Made by a program: the position numbers and the translations under genes
Origin: Cyanobium sp. E1_MAG_00006
GTDB taxonomy: Bacteria > Cyanobacteriota > Cyanobacteriia > PCC-6307 > Cyanobiaceae
Reading direction: 5' to 3'
Length of the DNA stretch: 64,000 bases
Assembly: GCA_027488975.1 (NCBI GenBank)
Contig: JAIYAQ010000012.1
Coordinates: 1 to 64,000, forward strand
Notes under the pieces: generated by a model
The model's input: only the letters and a program-made list of their open reading frames with translations
Database searches by the model: none
What the model was told of the DNA's origin: nothing
Shown: in pieces, positions 56,232 through 64,000 of the stretch
Position numbering within the stretch: position 1 is the stretch's first letter
How the letters are laid out: each line of letters opens with the position of its first letter

Positions 56232-57215
56232 ATGCAACGCCGGCGGCTACTGCAGGGGGCTGCATCCCTGGCGTTCACGGCCGCTGCCCTGTCACGCCAG
56301 CATTCCCATGCCGGTGGCGGTGACGATCGGCCTGTTCCGTCCTCGCCGCCACCGCTGCGCCCCGGCAGTCGCATCGCCGCCGTCGCCCCAGGCACCTGGA
56401 TGGAGCCAGGCGACGGCACCCTCGCGCTGCTGCGTCAGCGTTGCCGCGACCGTGGCTGGACGCTGCTGACGCCGCCCGAACTGGATGGCCGTTGGCGCTG
56501 GTTCTCGGGCCGTGATCCCGTGAGGCTCCAGGCCTTGCGGCAGGCCTGGCTGGATCCACAGGTGGATGCCATCGCCTGCGTCGGTGCCGGCTGGGGCAGT
56601 GCGCGTGTGCTGGAGGTTGGCTGGCGCATCCCGGCGTCGCCCCGCTGGTGCATCGGCTTCTCCGACTGCTCGGCTCTGCTGCTGGCTCAATTGGCGGCCG
56701 GCAGCCACGGCGGGATTCATGGCTCGTTCGGAGGATCGTCGCCGCAGTGGCAGCGGCTGGCGGATTTGCTGGAGGGCCTGTCCGTGTCGCCGCTGCAGGG
56801 GCGGCCGCAGCGGAGCGGTATCGCCGAAGGACCGCTGGTGGTGAGCAACCTCACGATCGCCACCTCCCTGATCGGCACGCCCTGGCTGCCCGATCTGCGC
56901 GGCACGGTCCTCGTGCTGGAGGACACGGGGGAGGCGCCCTACCGAATTGATCGTCAGCTCACCCAATGGCGCAGCAGCGGCCTGTTGCGCGGCGTCGCCG
57001 GCATCGGCCTGGGACGCTTCAGCTGGGCCCGGGATGATGTGTTGCCCGGCGACTTCAGCATGGAGGAGATCCTGCTGGAGCGTCTGGGAGATCTCGGCAT
57101 CCCATTGATCAGTGATCTGGCTGTGGGTCATGGTGCGCCAAACCTGGCCTTACCCCTGGGCCGGCGTGCGCGTCTGGATGGCGCTACGGGCCTGTTGCAG
57201 CTGCTGCCGTCCTGA
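56232..57215 (+). CDS. LD-carboxypeptidase (S66 family), probably exported
   Basis: Serine peptidase of the S66 family, which removes the terminal D-Ala from tetrapeptides of peptidoglycan (LdcA), or in the MccF branch cleaves microcin C. The 327-residue protein has a twin-arginine-like leader (QRRRLLQGAASLAFTAAAL), VDAIACVGAGWGSARVL, the nucleophile-region GFSDCSALLLA with Ser in SDCS, and a C-terminal LGIPLISDLAVGHGAPNLALP carrying the His/Glu relay. Many LdcA proteins are cytoplasmic, so the leader is noteworthy. It lies six bases after purQ. Confidence 0.87.
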   Translation: MQRRRLLQGAASLAFTAAALSRQHSHAGGGDDRPVPSSPPPLRPGSRIAAVAPGTWMEPGDGTLALLRQRCRDRGWTLLTPPELDGRWRWFSGRDPVRLQALRQAWLDPQVDAIACVGAGWGSARVLEVGWRIPASPRWCIGFSDCSALLLAQLAAGSHGGIHGSFGGSSPQWQRLADLLEGLSVSPLQGRPQRSGIAEGPLVVSNLTIATSLIGTPWLPDLRGTVLVLEDTGEAPYRIDRQLTQWRSSGLLRGVAGIGLGRFSWARDDVLPGDFSMEEILLERLGDLGIPLISDLAVGHGAPNLALPLGRRARLDGATGLLQLLPS

Positions 57216-57234
57216 CCCATGAGCAGATACAAAA

Positions 57235-57256
57235 AAAGGGCCCGCCAGGGCCCTTT
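57235..57256 (-). terminator. Intrinsic terminator of the peroxiredoxin gene
   Basis: Read on the minus strand, AAAGGGCCC pairs perfectly with GGGCCCTTT across a 4-base loop (TGGC) and is followed by four more T residues. It lies about 40 bases after the peroxiredoxin stop. On the plus strand it also follows the LD-carboxypeptidase gene but with a shorter T-run. Confidence 0.92.
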
Positions 57257-57298
57257 GCTGCAGCTCCAGATTGAAGCGACTGAATGAACAGTGGGTGC

Positions 57299-57889
57299 TC
57301 AGTTGACGGCGGCGAAGAACTCCTTGCTCTTCACGGGGTCGGGGTTCATGGTCTTGTCGCCAGGGGTCCAGTTCGCGGGGCACACCTCGTCGGGGTTGTT
57401 GCGGATGTGCTGGAACGCCTGCAGGAGGCGCAGGGTTTCCTCCACGCTGCGGCCGACAGGGAGGTTGTTGATCGTGCTCTGCATGATCACACCATCGGGA
57501 TCGATGATGAACAGGCCGCGCAGTGCTACACCGGCGTCCTCGTCAAGCACTTCGTAAGCGCGGGCGATGTCCTTCTTCAGGTCGGCAACCAGCGGGTAGG
57601 CGATGTCGCCGAGGCCGCCGTTCTTGCGGTCGGTCTGCACCCAGGCCAGGTGGGAGAACTGGCTGTCCACCGACACACCCAGCACCTCGCAGTTGCGGCT
57701 GGAGAATTCGCTGTAGCGATCGGAGAAGGCGGTGATCTCCGTCGGGCAGACGAAGGTGAAGTCGAGGGGGTAGAAGAACAGCACCACGTACTTGCCGCGG
57801 TACTGCGACAGTGTGACGTCCTTGAATTCCTGATCCACCACGGCGGTGGCGGTGAAGTCAGGAGCCTGAAGACCGACGAGCCTCGACAT
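57299..57889 (-). CDS. Typical 2-Cys peroxiredoxin
   Basis: Thiol peroxidase that reduces hydrogen peroxide and organic peroxides, recharged by thioredoxin or NTRC. The 196-residue protein has the peroxidatic Cys48 in FTFVCPTE and the resolving Cys170 in EVCPANW. The [10 protein letters not shown] block is the GGLG motif of overoxidation-sensitive enzymes, while the C-terminal region lacks an obvious YF motif (it ends EFFAAVN), so sensitivity is uncertain. It is monocistronic, with a clear terminator. Confidence 0.95.
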   Translation of the reverse strand: MSRLVGLQAPDFTATAVVDQEFKDVTLSQYRGKYVVLFFYPLDFTFVCPTEITAFSDRYSEFSSRNCEVLGVSVDSQFSHLAWVQTDRKNGGLGDIAYPLVADLKKDIARAYEVLDEDAGVALRGLFIIDPDGVIMQSTINNLPVGRSVEETLRLLQAFQHIRNNPDEVCPANWTPGDKTMNPDPVKSKEFFAAVN

Positions 57890-58043
57890 GGTCAGAGAAA
57901 TGCTCAGGGGAGTGGGTTCGCGACGCAGAATTCGGCCCAGGCCGTAGGCGGACCGACTTCCAGTTGCCTGCGTAACAACTTATCACGGTCGTCGTGGCTC
58001 TGGGGTTCGCCATAGGGTGGTGAAATCAAGCCAAACCGAACCG

Positions 58044-58427
58044 ATGGCCTGGGATCCGGCCCTGCTGCGCAAATACAACACCACCGGCCATTTCCGCCTG
58101 CTGAATCAGGTGCGTGCCGAGCTCAAGGAGCAACCGATCCAGCGCCCTCTGGTCACCACTCGCAGTGCCGCCAGCGCTGGAAGCGGTGGTTCGCGCCGCG
58201 GTTCGGGACGCTCCGGCAGCAATTCCAGTGCAGGCGGCTCAGGTGCAACCGGCTCTAAGGCAGTCGGCACGCAGAGCAGCACCACCCACGCCGTCACCCG
58301 TCGCCGCGGTGGCTCTTCGTCTACGGCTGACAGCCTGTCGAGCTCAGCCCATGAGGATCAGCAGCCGATCATGGCCGTGCCAGTGCTCACCGATGTGGTG
58401 ATGCCCGACAGTCACACCGGCGCCTGA
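58044..58427 (+). CDS. Protein of unknown function with ordered N-terminus and Ser/Gly-rich tail
   Basis: A 127-residue protein. The first 35 residues (AWDPALLRKYNTTGHFRLLN, QVRAEL) look conserved and helical and may be a docking motif. The middle is a disordered Ser/Gly/Arg linker (GSGGSRRGSGRSGSNSSAGG) and the end is short and hydrophobic (IMAVPVLTDVVMPD). ATG 58044 is preferred over GTG 58017 because the motif begins there. Its last 16 bases overlap the convergent permease gene. I recall similar short proteins in picocyanobacteria but cannot assign a function. Confidence 0.68.
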   Translation: MAWDPALLRKYNTTGHFRLLNQVRAELKEQPIQRPLVTTRSAASAGSGGSRRGSGRSGSNSSAGGSGATGSKAVGTQSSTTHAVTRRRGGSSSTADSLSSSAHEDQQPIMAVPVLTDVVMPDSHTGA

Positions 58428-59767
58428 TCTGCCGGGCCCCGCAGCACCAGTGCCGCCCCAGCGCCCAGCAGCAACAGAAACAACAGAAGCAGAGGCTGCT
58501 GGCTGCCGATCAGCCCGGAGAGGAAGGCACCGCTGACGGCCGTCAGCGCAAGCAGGGCGGCTCCGCCCACCAGCAGGCGGCGTTGGCGGCTGATCCCCTC
58601 GATGGGGCGCATCAGTGTCCCGGCTGCCACCAGGCCGTAAATCAACAGGAAGCCCAGCACTGAGAACGAGCCGAACTGGTTGTAGAGGGTGCTGCTGCTC
58701 ATGCCGCTCGCCACGGCGCCACTGGCCAGCAGCACGGACGGCAGCCCCAGGCTCCAGAGGGCCACATCCGGCGTACTGAAGCGCGGGTGCACCATTGCCA
58801 GAGCCGCCGGCAGCACCCGCTGCTCAGCGAGGGCGAAGGTCACGCGGCCCAGGGCTGTGAGGCAGCCGATGCAGGTGCCGAGCAGGCAGAGCAGGGCGCC
58901 AAGCTTGATCAGGTTGCCGGCGCCACCCTGGCCGAGCTGATCAGCCAGCAGGCTCACCGGATCCAGCCCGCTGCGCTGCTGCGGTTCCAGCCAGCTCAGC
59001 CCTTCAGTGAGCACAACGGCCCAGATCAGGAACACCGTGCCCGCCAGCAGCACTGCCTGCCTCAGGGCCTGGGGAACCGCCCGCTGGGGTTCCAGGGACT
59101 CCGCACCGAGAGTGGCAGCGCTCTCGAAGCCGATGAAGCTCAGCACAGCCGCCATCAGGCCGCTGCGCAGTAGGCCGATGGTGTCGCCTGCCGGATTGAG
59201 AGCTTCCAGATCGGCACGCACGCCGCCGTGATGCAAGACCTGCAGGCAGAGGCCGAGAACGATCAGCACCGAGATTGTCTCGGTGACCAGCATCGTGCGG
59301 GTGGACAGGCGTACGTCGCGCCGTGCCAGCTCTAGGCAGATCAGGCCCCCCAGCAGCACACAGAGGGCCGGTGCCAGCGGCAGGCCCAGATGCAGTAGCA
59401 AGCGGTGGAGATAGAAGCCCAGGAAGGCCAGGCAGGCCACGAGCGAGGCGCCATACCCCAGGAGGAGGATCCAGCTCCCGAGCTGCCCCAGTCGCGTGCC
59501 GAAGCTGAGCTGCACATAGCCGGCGATGCCATCGGCCCCCGGGTTCTGATGCTGAAACAGCACCAGGGTTTCACTCACCAGCAGGATCACGACGAAGGCT
59601 GCCGCGTAGCAGAGGGCCGTGCTGTGGCCGGCTTCTGCGGCCACTTGCGGAATATTGATCACCGCGGTCAGCGTCAGTCCCACGGTGCCGACGGCCTGGG
59701 CGGTGACCGCAAGTGGTCCGAGGCAGCGCCGCAGACCTGGCTTGGACTGCTCCGGAGTGATGCTCAC
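58412..59767 (-). CDS. APC-superfamily amino-acid permease
   Basis: A 451-residue transporter with 12 predicted helices. The N-terminal LGPLAVTAQAVGTVGLTLTA, GADGIAGYVQLSFG and FIGFESAATLGAES fit the amino acid/polyamine/organocation superfamily. Substrate cannot be deduced; it may take up or recapture amino acids. The GTG start at 59767 has a 133-base gap to the divergent Nif11-like gene. Its 3' end overlaps the convergent small-protein gene. Confidence 0.88.
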   Translation of the reverse strand: MSITPEQSKPGLRRCLGPLAVTAQAVGTVGLTLTAVINIPQVAAEAGHSTALCYAAAFVVILLVSETLVLFQHQNPGADGIAGYVQLSFGTRLGQLGSWILLLGYGASLVACLAFLGFYLHRLLLHLGLPLAPALCVLLGGLICLELARRDVRLSTRTMLVTETISVLIVLGLCLQVLHHGGVRADLEALNPAGDTIGLLRSGLMAAVLSFIGFESAATLGAESLEPQRAVPQALRQAVLLAGTVFLIWAVVLTEGLSWLEPQQRSGLDPVSLLADQLGQGGAGNLIKLGALLCLLGTCIGCLTALGRVTFALAEQRVLPAALAMVHPRFSTPDVALWSLGLPSVLLASGAVASGMSSSTLYNQFGSFSVLGFLLIYGLVAAGTLMRPIEGISRQRRLLVGGAALLALTAVSGAFLSGLIGSQQPLLLLFLLLLGAGAALVLRGPADQAPV

Positions 59768-59900
59768 AGCACTGGGGCTGGGTGCCCTGAGCGTATGAGC
59801 GGATGGGCTGAGCGTCGGTCACAGCTGGTCATGGCTGCGACGCCGTGGGTAGGGCCTGTGTCACATCCCCACTCCAGGCTGATGCTGTTGCTGAAACGCC

Positions 59901-60128
59901 ATGAGCTGGAGTGAACTGGAGCGTCTCGTCTCCGCTGCCGAGGCCGATGAACGCCTGCGTCGTCTGTTCCGCCGCTGCCACAACAGCGCGGAGCTTGTGA
60001 GCACGGCACGCCTCATCGGCTATCGAATCACCGAGGCCGATCTGCGGGCGGCGCGGGTCAGGCATGCGGTGGAACGCCGCCGCCGGGTGCGCCCCCTGCC
60101 GCCGCGCCCGCAGCCCCAGGCCTGTTGA
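59901..60128 (+). CDS. Nif11-like domain protein
   Basis: A 75-residue protein with the Nif11 helical domain: an N-terminal helix SWSELERLVSAAEADERLRR, then AELVSTARLIGYRITEADLR, the typical end of Nif11 and of many cyanobacterial RiPP leader peptides. No GG or GA cleavage site and no Cys/Ser/Thr-rich core follow; the tail is basic and Pro-rich (RRRVRPLPPRPQ). It is therefore more likely a stand-alone Nif11 protein than a peptide precursor. No maturation enzyme is nearby. Confidence 0.72.
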   Translation: MSWSELERLVSAAEADERLRRLFRRCHNSAELVSTARLIGYRITEADLRAARVRHAVERRRRVRPLPPRPQPQAC

Positions 60129-60194
60129 GGCCTGCGCTCAGCCGCTGCCCGGCCGCCGCTGGGCCATGGTGAGCGCATCCGCCGCTCCGTTTCC

Positions 60195-60584
60195 ATGGCC
60201 AGTGCGCCTTATCTGATTGCTCTGGCCCTGCTGGAGCAGAACGGCCGGCGTGCGCTGCCGCTGCAAGGGCGTTCGTTGCCGGAATCGATCCCGGCCGAAG
60301 CGGATCCCGGTGCCGAGGGGCATGCTCAGGCGCTGGAGCTGCTGGTGAGAATCTGGCAGCGCAGTGAGGATGGACCGCTGCGCCGAGCGGCAGCAGATTC
60401 AAGCCTGCTGCTGGTCGAGCTGCCGATGGAAGCCCTGATGGAGCAGCTGCCTGCAGCCAAGGCCGCCTGGATCGCCAACGGCGATACGGCAGGACTGCAA
60501 CGGCGGCTCCAGGAGCTGGGGGGGAGGCTGTGGAGTCTCAGCCTCGAGCACCGCTCGCCCCTGCACTACAGCCCGATCGTCTGA
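60195..60584 (+). CDS. Hypothetical soluble protein
   Basis: A 129-residue mostly helical protein: SAPYLIALALLEQNGRRALP at the start, an acidic loop, AQALELLVRIWQRSEDGPLR, and LQRRLQELGGRLWSLSLEHR near the end. No signal peptide or known motif. Codon use matches neighbouring genes, and it starts 66 bases after the Nif11-like gene and ends 42 bases before the GH3 gene. Function unknown. Confidence 0.62.
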   Translation: MASAPYLIALALLEQNGRRALPLQGRSLPESIPAEADPGAEGHAQALELLVRIWQRSEDGPLRRAAADSSLLLVELPMEALMEQLPAAKAAWIANGDTAGLQRRLQELGGRLWSLSLEHRSPLHYSPIV

Positions 60585-60626
60585 GCACTGCCCTTCAGCT
60601 GCGCTGGATCTGCCTACGGTCCGGGG

Positions 60627-62831
60627 GTGGGCGATTCCGAGCACGACTGGAACGGCGGCGATCCTGAGGCCGAGGCGTTGCTGCAAGGGCTCAGCGTCAG
60701 CCAACGGCTGGCACTGCTGGCTGGGTCCACGCCGTTCTGGTCGGGGATGCTGTCGATCGCCCGGCGGGATGCCTCACACCGGCAGCCCTGGCCGGCGACA
60801 CCCTGGCCAGGGCTGCCGGTGCCGGAGTTGCAGTTCGTGGATGGTCCGCGTGGAGTGGTGCTCCACGGCGGTGCCACCACATTTCCGGTGCCGATGGCCC
60901 GGGGCGCCAGCTGGAATCCCGAGCTTGAGCAGCAGATCGGAGAGGCCATCGCCCTGGAGGCACGCTCCTTGGGTGCCAACTGGGTGGCAGCAGTTTGCGT
61001 CAATCTGCTGCGGCATCCCGGCTGGGGACGTGCCCAGGAGACCTATGGCGAGGACCCGTTGCATGTGGGCGCCATGGGCGCGGCGATCACGCGCGGCCTG
61101 CAGCGGCACACGATCGCCTGCGTCAAGCATTTTGCTCTCAATTCGATCGACAGCTCCCGCTTTCTGGTGGATGTGCAGGCCAGCGAGCGGGTGCTGCACG
61201 AGCTCTATCTGCCGCAGTTCCGCGCCTGTGTGGAGGCCGGCGCCGGCTCGGTGATGAGCGCCTACAACCGTGTCAACGGTGTCTGGTGCGGTCAGCACGA
61301 GCGCCTGCTCACCGCGATCCTCAAGCAGCGCTGGGGCTTCTCCGGCTTTGTGGTGAGCGATTTCATCTTCGGCATCCGCGATGGCGTGGCCGCCCTGCTG
61401 GCGGGTCTGGACCTGGAGATGCCATTTCGGATGGTGTTCGAGGGCTGCTTACCCCAGGCCCTCGCGGATGGCCGCGTGCCGCCACGGCGCATCGATGACG
61501 CTCTGCGGCGGCAGCTGCGCGCCCGCATGAGCGTGCCGCCTGGCTCCTATCCGGCGAGCCTGCGTGGCTGCCCCGCCCATCGGCTCCTCGCTCGGGAAGC
61601 GGCCTGCCAGTCGATCGTGCTGCTGCGCCATGACCATGCGGTACTGCCCCTCCGGGGGCTGCGCTCCCTGGCGGTGATCGGCCGGTTGGCAGCCGAGCCG
61701 AACCTGGGCGATCGCGGCTCCTCGGACACTCGCCCGGTTCCCGGCTCGGTGATCACCCCCCTGGCTGGGCTGCAACAGGCGGCGCCGGATCTGGAGATCT
61801 GCCACGCCAGAGGCGACGATGCTCCGGCGGCAGCGGCACTGGCCGGCCGCATGGACGCGGCCGTGGTGGTGGTCGGACTGGACTGGTGCCTTGAGGGGGA
61901 ACACATCCATCCGGGCGACATCGCTCCGATCCTGGAGCTGATCCCTCCGCCGGACTGGCTGCTGCAGCTGCTGGGTCGGCGGCTGATCCTGCCCTGCTGG
62001 CGGCCGGTGGCTCGTGCGATCGCCTGGATCACCAGCCACGGCACTGCCAGGGCGGGGGGCGATTTCGCCGCCGGCGACCGCACCGATCTGCAGCTGCCCC
62101 CCGATCAGGTGGCGCTGATCCGGCAGGTGGCCGCCGCCAATCGGCGCACGGTGGTGGTGCTGATGGGCGGTGGCGCGATCCTCACGCAGGCTTGGCAGGC
62201 GGGGGTTCCTGCCCTGCTGCTGCTCTGGTATCCAGGGCAGGAGGGCGGAGCAGCCCTTGCTGATGTGCTGCTTGGCCGGCGGTCGCCCTGTGGCCGTCTG
62301 CCGTTTGCCGTGCCCGCTGATGCCGATCAGTTGCCGCTGTTTGAACCGCGTGCCAAGAAGGTGCGCTACGACCTCTGGCATGGCTACCGCAGATTTCATC
62401 AGCAGGGTCGCGCTGCGGCCTATCCGTTCGGCTACGGCCTTGGCTACAGCCGATTCCACTGGCACAGCCTGCAGTTGCTGCAGCCGCCGGGCACACCAGC
62501 GGACAGCCAGGGCCTGGCGCTGAGCGTGGTGGTGCAGAACCTCGGCCCGATGGATTCCGCCGAGGTGGTGCAGCTGTACCTGGAGCCGCCGGGTCTGGCG
62601 GTGGAGCGTCCGCGCCGGACTCTGGTGGCCTTTGCCAGGTTGGAGCTGGCCGTTGGCGAGGCGCAGACGGTGACGATTCAGGTTCCCTGGCGCCAACTGG
62701 CGTTCTTCGATGAAGCACAGGATGGTTTCGTGCTCGAGGAGGGGCTGCATCGCCTGGTGGCCGCTCGCCACAGCGATGACCCCGGCCTGGTCTGTGACGT
62801 GCTGTTGTGCGCTGCCTGGCTGGGGCCTTAG
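60627..62831 (+). CDS. Glycoside hydrolase family 3 (beta-glucosidase-like)
   Basis: A 734-residue GH3 enzyme with three domains: the catalytic barrel (FVDGPRGVVLHGG, QETYGEDPLHVG, HFALNSIDSSRF), with nucleophile Asp245 in FVVSDFIFG, then the alpha/beta sandwich with VVVVGLDWCLEGE (its Glu may be the acid/base) and VVVLMGGGAIL, and a C-terminal fibronectin III-like domain (AYPFGYGLGYSRF, VVVQNLGPMDSAEVVQLYL). There is no signal peptide, so it is probably cytoplasmic. The substrate is unknown; beta-glucosides are usual. Starts at GTG. The stop overlaps the end of the convergent CrtO-like gene by four bases. Confidence 0.92.
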   Translation: MGDSEHDWNGGDPEAEALLQGLSVSQRLALLAGSTPFWSGMLSIARRDASHRQPWPATPWPGLPVPELQFVDGPRGVVLHGGATTFPVPMARGASWNPELEQQIGEAIALEARSLGANWVAAVCVNLLRHPGWGRAQETYGEDPLHVGAMGAAITRGLQRHTIACVKHFALNSIDSSRFLVDVQASERVLHELYLPQFRACVEAGAGSVMSAYNRVNGVWCGQHERLLTAILKQRWGFSGFVVSDFIFGIRDGVAALLAGLDLEMPFRMVFEGCLPQALADGRVPPRRIDDALRRQLRARMSVPPGSYPASLRGCPAHRLLAREAACQSIVLLRHDHAVLPLRGLRSLAVIGRLAAEPNLGDRGSSDTRPVPGSVITPLAGLQQAAPDLEICHARGDDAPAAAALAGRMDAAVVVVGLDWCLEGEHIHPGDIAPILELIPPPDWLLQLLGRRLILPCWRPVARAIAWITSHGTARAGGDFAAGDRTDLQLPPDQVALIRQVAAANRRTVVVLMGGGAILTQAWQAGVPALLLLWYPGQEGGAALADVLLGRRSPCGRLPFAVPADADQLPLFEPRAKKVRYDLWHGYRRFHQQGRAAAYPFGYGLGYSRFHWHSLQLLQPPGTPADSQGLALSVVVQNLGPMDSAEVVQLYLEPPGLAVERPRRTLVAFARLELAVGEAQTVTIQVPWRQLAFFDEAQDGFVLEEGLHRLVAARHSDDPGLVCDVLLCAAWLGP

Positions 62832-63358
62832 CGCGGCCGGCCGCTGCGCTCTTCCATCCCCTGCTCTTCCATCCCCTGCTCCTCCATCTCCTGCAGCAGC
62901 CGCTGCAGACGCAGCCGGTTGTAGCGCTGCAGCAGCAGGCAGGGGAGATTGAACAGGCTGGCGAACAGCAAGTTGAACAGCACCCCGGAGGGCGGCAGCC
63001 AGAGGGCTGTGCCCAGCCAGGCTGGCCACAGAGCCCAGTGCACCAGCTCGGCGCGACGGGTTTCGGCGATCAGGCGCCGCAGGGCCTGCGGTTCACGGCG
63101 GGCCAGGATGGCCTTGCGGATTCCGCCGGGAAGTGCGTCACCGGCATCAGGAATCCATGCCTTCCAGCGGCGGATCCCAAGCCAGCGCTCATAGGCCTGC
63201 TGGCTGGTTCTCGCTGCGCTGCTGCTGAACTCTCCAGCAGGTTCCGCCTGCAGCCAGCGCAGGGGCAAGGCATTGGCGCAGGCCCCCACCAGCAGCGACC
63301 AGCCCAGCCAGAGCGTGGCGCAGGTGAGCAGCGGCGTCAGATCAGAGGCAAGCCTCAT
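62828..63358 (-). CDS. CrtO-like glycosyl-carotenoid acyltransferase (putative)
   Basis: A 176-residue membrane protein whose motif order matches staphylococcal CrtO, which acylates the sugar of glycosyl-4,4'-diaponeurosporenoate in staphyloxanthin synthesis: an N-terminal helix, RRWKAWIPDAG, AETRRAELVHWALWPAWLG, and FASLFNLPCLLLQRYNRLRL near the end. It starts by an ATGA overlap with the CrtQ-like gene, the same functional partner as in Staphylococcus. The C-terminus carries a threefold EEQGM-type repeat. Substrate is inferred; other glycosylated lipids are possible. Not to be confused with the ketolase also called CrtO. Confidence 0.78.
   Translation of the reverse strand: MRLASDLTPLLTCATLWLGWSLLVGACANALPLRWLQAEPAGEFSSSAARTSQQAYERWLGIRRWKAWIPDAGDALPGGIRKAILARREPQALRRLIAETRRAELVHWALWPAWLGTALWLPPSGVLFNLLFASLFNLPCLLLQRYNRLRLQRLLQEMEEQGMEEQGMEERSGRPR
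62851..62895 (-). repeat. 15-base unit repeated three times at the 3' end of the CrtO-like gene
   Basis: CTTCCATCCCCTGCT occurs twice exactly (62851-62865, 62866-62880) and once with mismatches (62881-62895). On the coding strand it gives MEEQG-type repeats just before the stop. Confidence 0.9.
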
Positions 63359-64000
63359 TCGCGTGTGCTCACGCGGCGACCCTTCCACTGCACCTGGCCG
63401 CGTTCGAGATTGATGATCGCCAGCAGGAAGACACCGAGAAAGAACATCACCGGCACCGGGAAGATCAACGGGATCCAGCGGAAACTGCCAACCCGCCGCG
63501 TGATCCAGGCCAGCTGCAGCGCGAAGGCCGCGTAGATCATCCCGTTGCTGAGGGGCGACGGATCGCCGAGCATGGGCCAGCCCAGCAGCGAGGCAGGCAG
63601 ACACCAGGCCGCCCAGAACAGGCCGGATAGCCACAGCACAACCGCCACCATCCACGGCCAGTGCACTTCCCCGGCGGCCGTGGCGAAGTTTTTGTCGAAG
63701 CCGACCACCATGTCCCGAAGGCCACCGGGATACATGCGATAGCTGATCTGGCCACAGCCGATGTAGGCGCTCACCGGCAGGCCCGCCTGTTCATAGCAAT
63801 GGCCAAGAAACCAATCCTCCACCACCTTGTCCGCCACGGCCCGATGGCCACCGCTGCGGCCATAGTCGTGGCGACTGGTGGTCATCGCTGGCCCGAAGGC
63901 AACCCCGCAGCCGGGGCCGAGCGGCACCGCCAGCAGCCCCACCAGGTTGAACAACAGCGACAGCTGTTCATAGGGCTGTTCAGTGCGGTGGAACGGTTGC
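63355..64000 (-). CDS. CrtQ-like family 2 glycosyltransferase (partial, N-terminus outside window)
   Basis: The visible 214 residues are the C-terminal half of a membrane-bound GT2 enzyme. YGRSGGHRAVADKVVEDWFLG carries the ED motif of the catalytic region, followed by GCGQISYRMYPGGLRDMVVGFDKNFATAAG, split here by family blocks, and four membrane helices. This order closely resembles staphylococcal CrtQ, the 4,4'-diaponeurosporenoate glycosyltransferase. The frame is open to the window edge, so the gene continues beyond 64000. Its stop overlaps the CrtO-like start. Carotenoid as acceptor is inferred. Confidence 0.82.
   Translation of the reverse strand, partial: QPFHRTEQPYEQLSLLFNLVGLLAVPLGPGCGVAFGPAMTTSRHDYGRSGGHRAVADKVVEDWFLGHCYEQAGLPVSAYIGCGQISYRMYPGGLRDMVVGFDKNFATAAGEVHWPWMVAVVLWLSGLFWAAWCLPASLLGWPMLGDPSPLSNGMIYAAFALQLAWITRRVGSFRWIPLIFPVPVMFFLGVFLLAIINLERGQVQWKGRRVSTRE

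Overview
The window is chromosomal DNA of a GC-rich unicellular cyanobacterium, most likely a picocyanobacterium of the Cyanobium/Synechococcus group. This rests on phycobilisome and bilin genes (apcF, pcyA), chlP, the NblS-partner gene sipA, a class II (GlpX-type) Calvin-cycle bisphosphatase, a ferredoxin sulfite reductase, CcsA and DevBCA, together with very dense gene packing and strong use of G/C-ending codons. Assignment below the group level is inference. I saw no rRNA, tRNA, CRISPR array, insertion sequence or prophage. The longest stretch without a gene is about 240 bases, ahead of typA and ahead of rpsB.

Layout. 1-5.3 kb: glnA (cut by the left edge, with an NtcA-type promoter), apcF, a class V glyoxylate aminotransferase, tadA, a PLP-dependent amino-acid decarboxylase and a small membrane protein. 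5.2-10 kb: a minus-strand operon bioY-lspA-FHA/penicillin-binding protein-GTPase, coupled by overlapping start and stop codons, with sipA head-to-head at its start. 10.3-12.9 kb: two M16 peptidase paralogues, one with and one without the zinc motif. 12.9-16.6 kb: pcyA and a devBCA-type exporter, then a 51-residue basic protein with its own terminator. 16.9-23.4 kb: a glycosyltransferase, rpsB, tsf, an unknown 436-residue protein and recG. 23.4-31.3 kb: a VanX-like dipeptidase, a small exported protein, sir, glyS, a fatty-acid desaturase and chlP. 31.4-40.9 kb: a VanY-like carboxypeptidase, a U32 peptidase, typA, a DUF309 protein, the lptA-lptB-lptF/G lipopolysaccharide-transport set and ccsA. 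41-49 kb: a carbon and tetrapyrrole block of rpe, glpX, hemA, glgC, gnd, pgl and a CIA30 protein. 49-57 kb: ilvD, upp, a lumenal pentapeptide protein, a cobalamin riboswitch ahead of hupE and cobW, purS, purQ and an LD-carboxypeptidase. 57.3-64 kb: a 2-Cys peroxiredoxin, an amino-acid permease, a Nif11-like protein, a GH3 glycosidase, and a pair resembling staphylococcal CrtO and CrtQ (carotenoid acyltransferase and glycosyltransferase) that runs off the right edge.

Most of the window is core metabolism. The best leads are the CrtQ/CrtO-like pair, the B12-riboswitch cobalt module, the coupled FHA-PBP/GTPase operon, and a recurring sequence pattern: unrelated 15-base units repeated three times at the ends or junctions of several genes.
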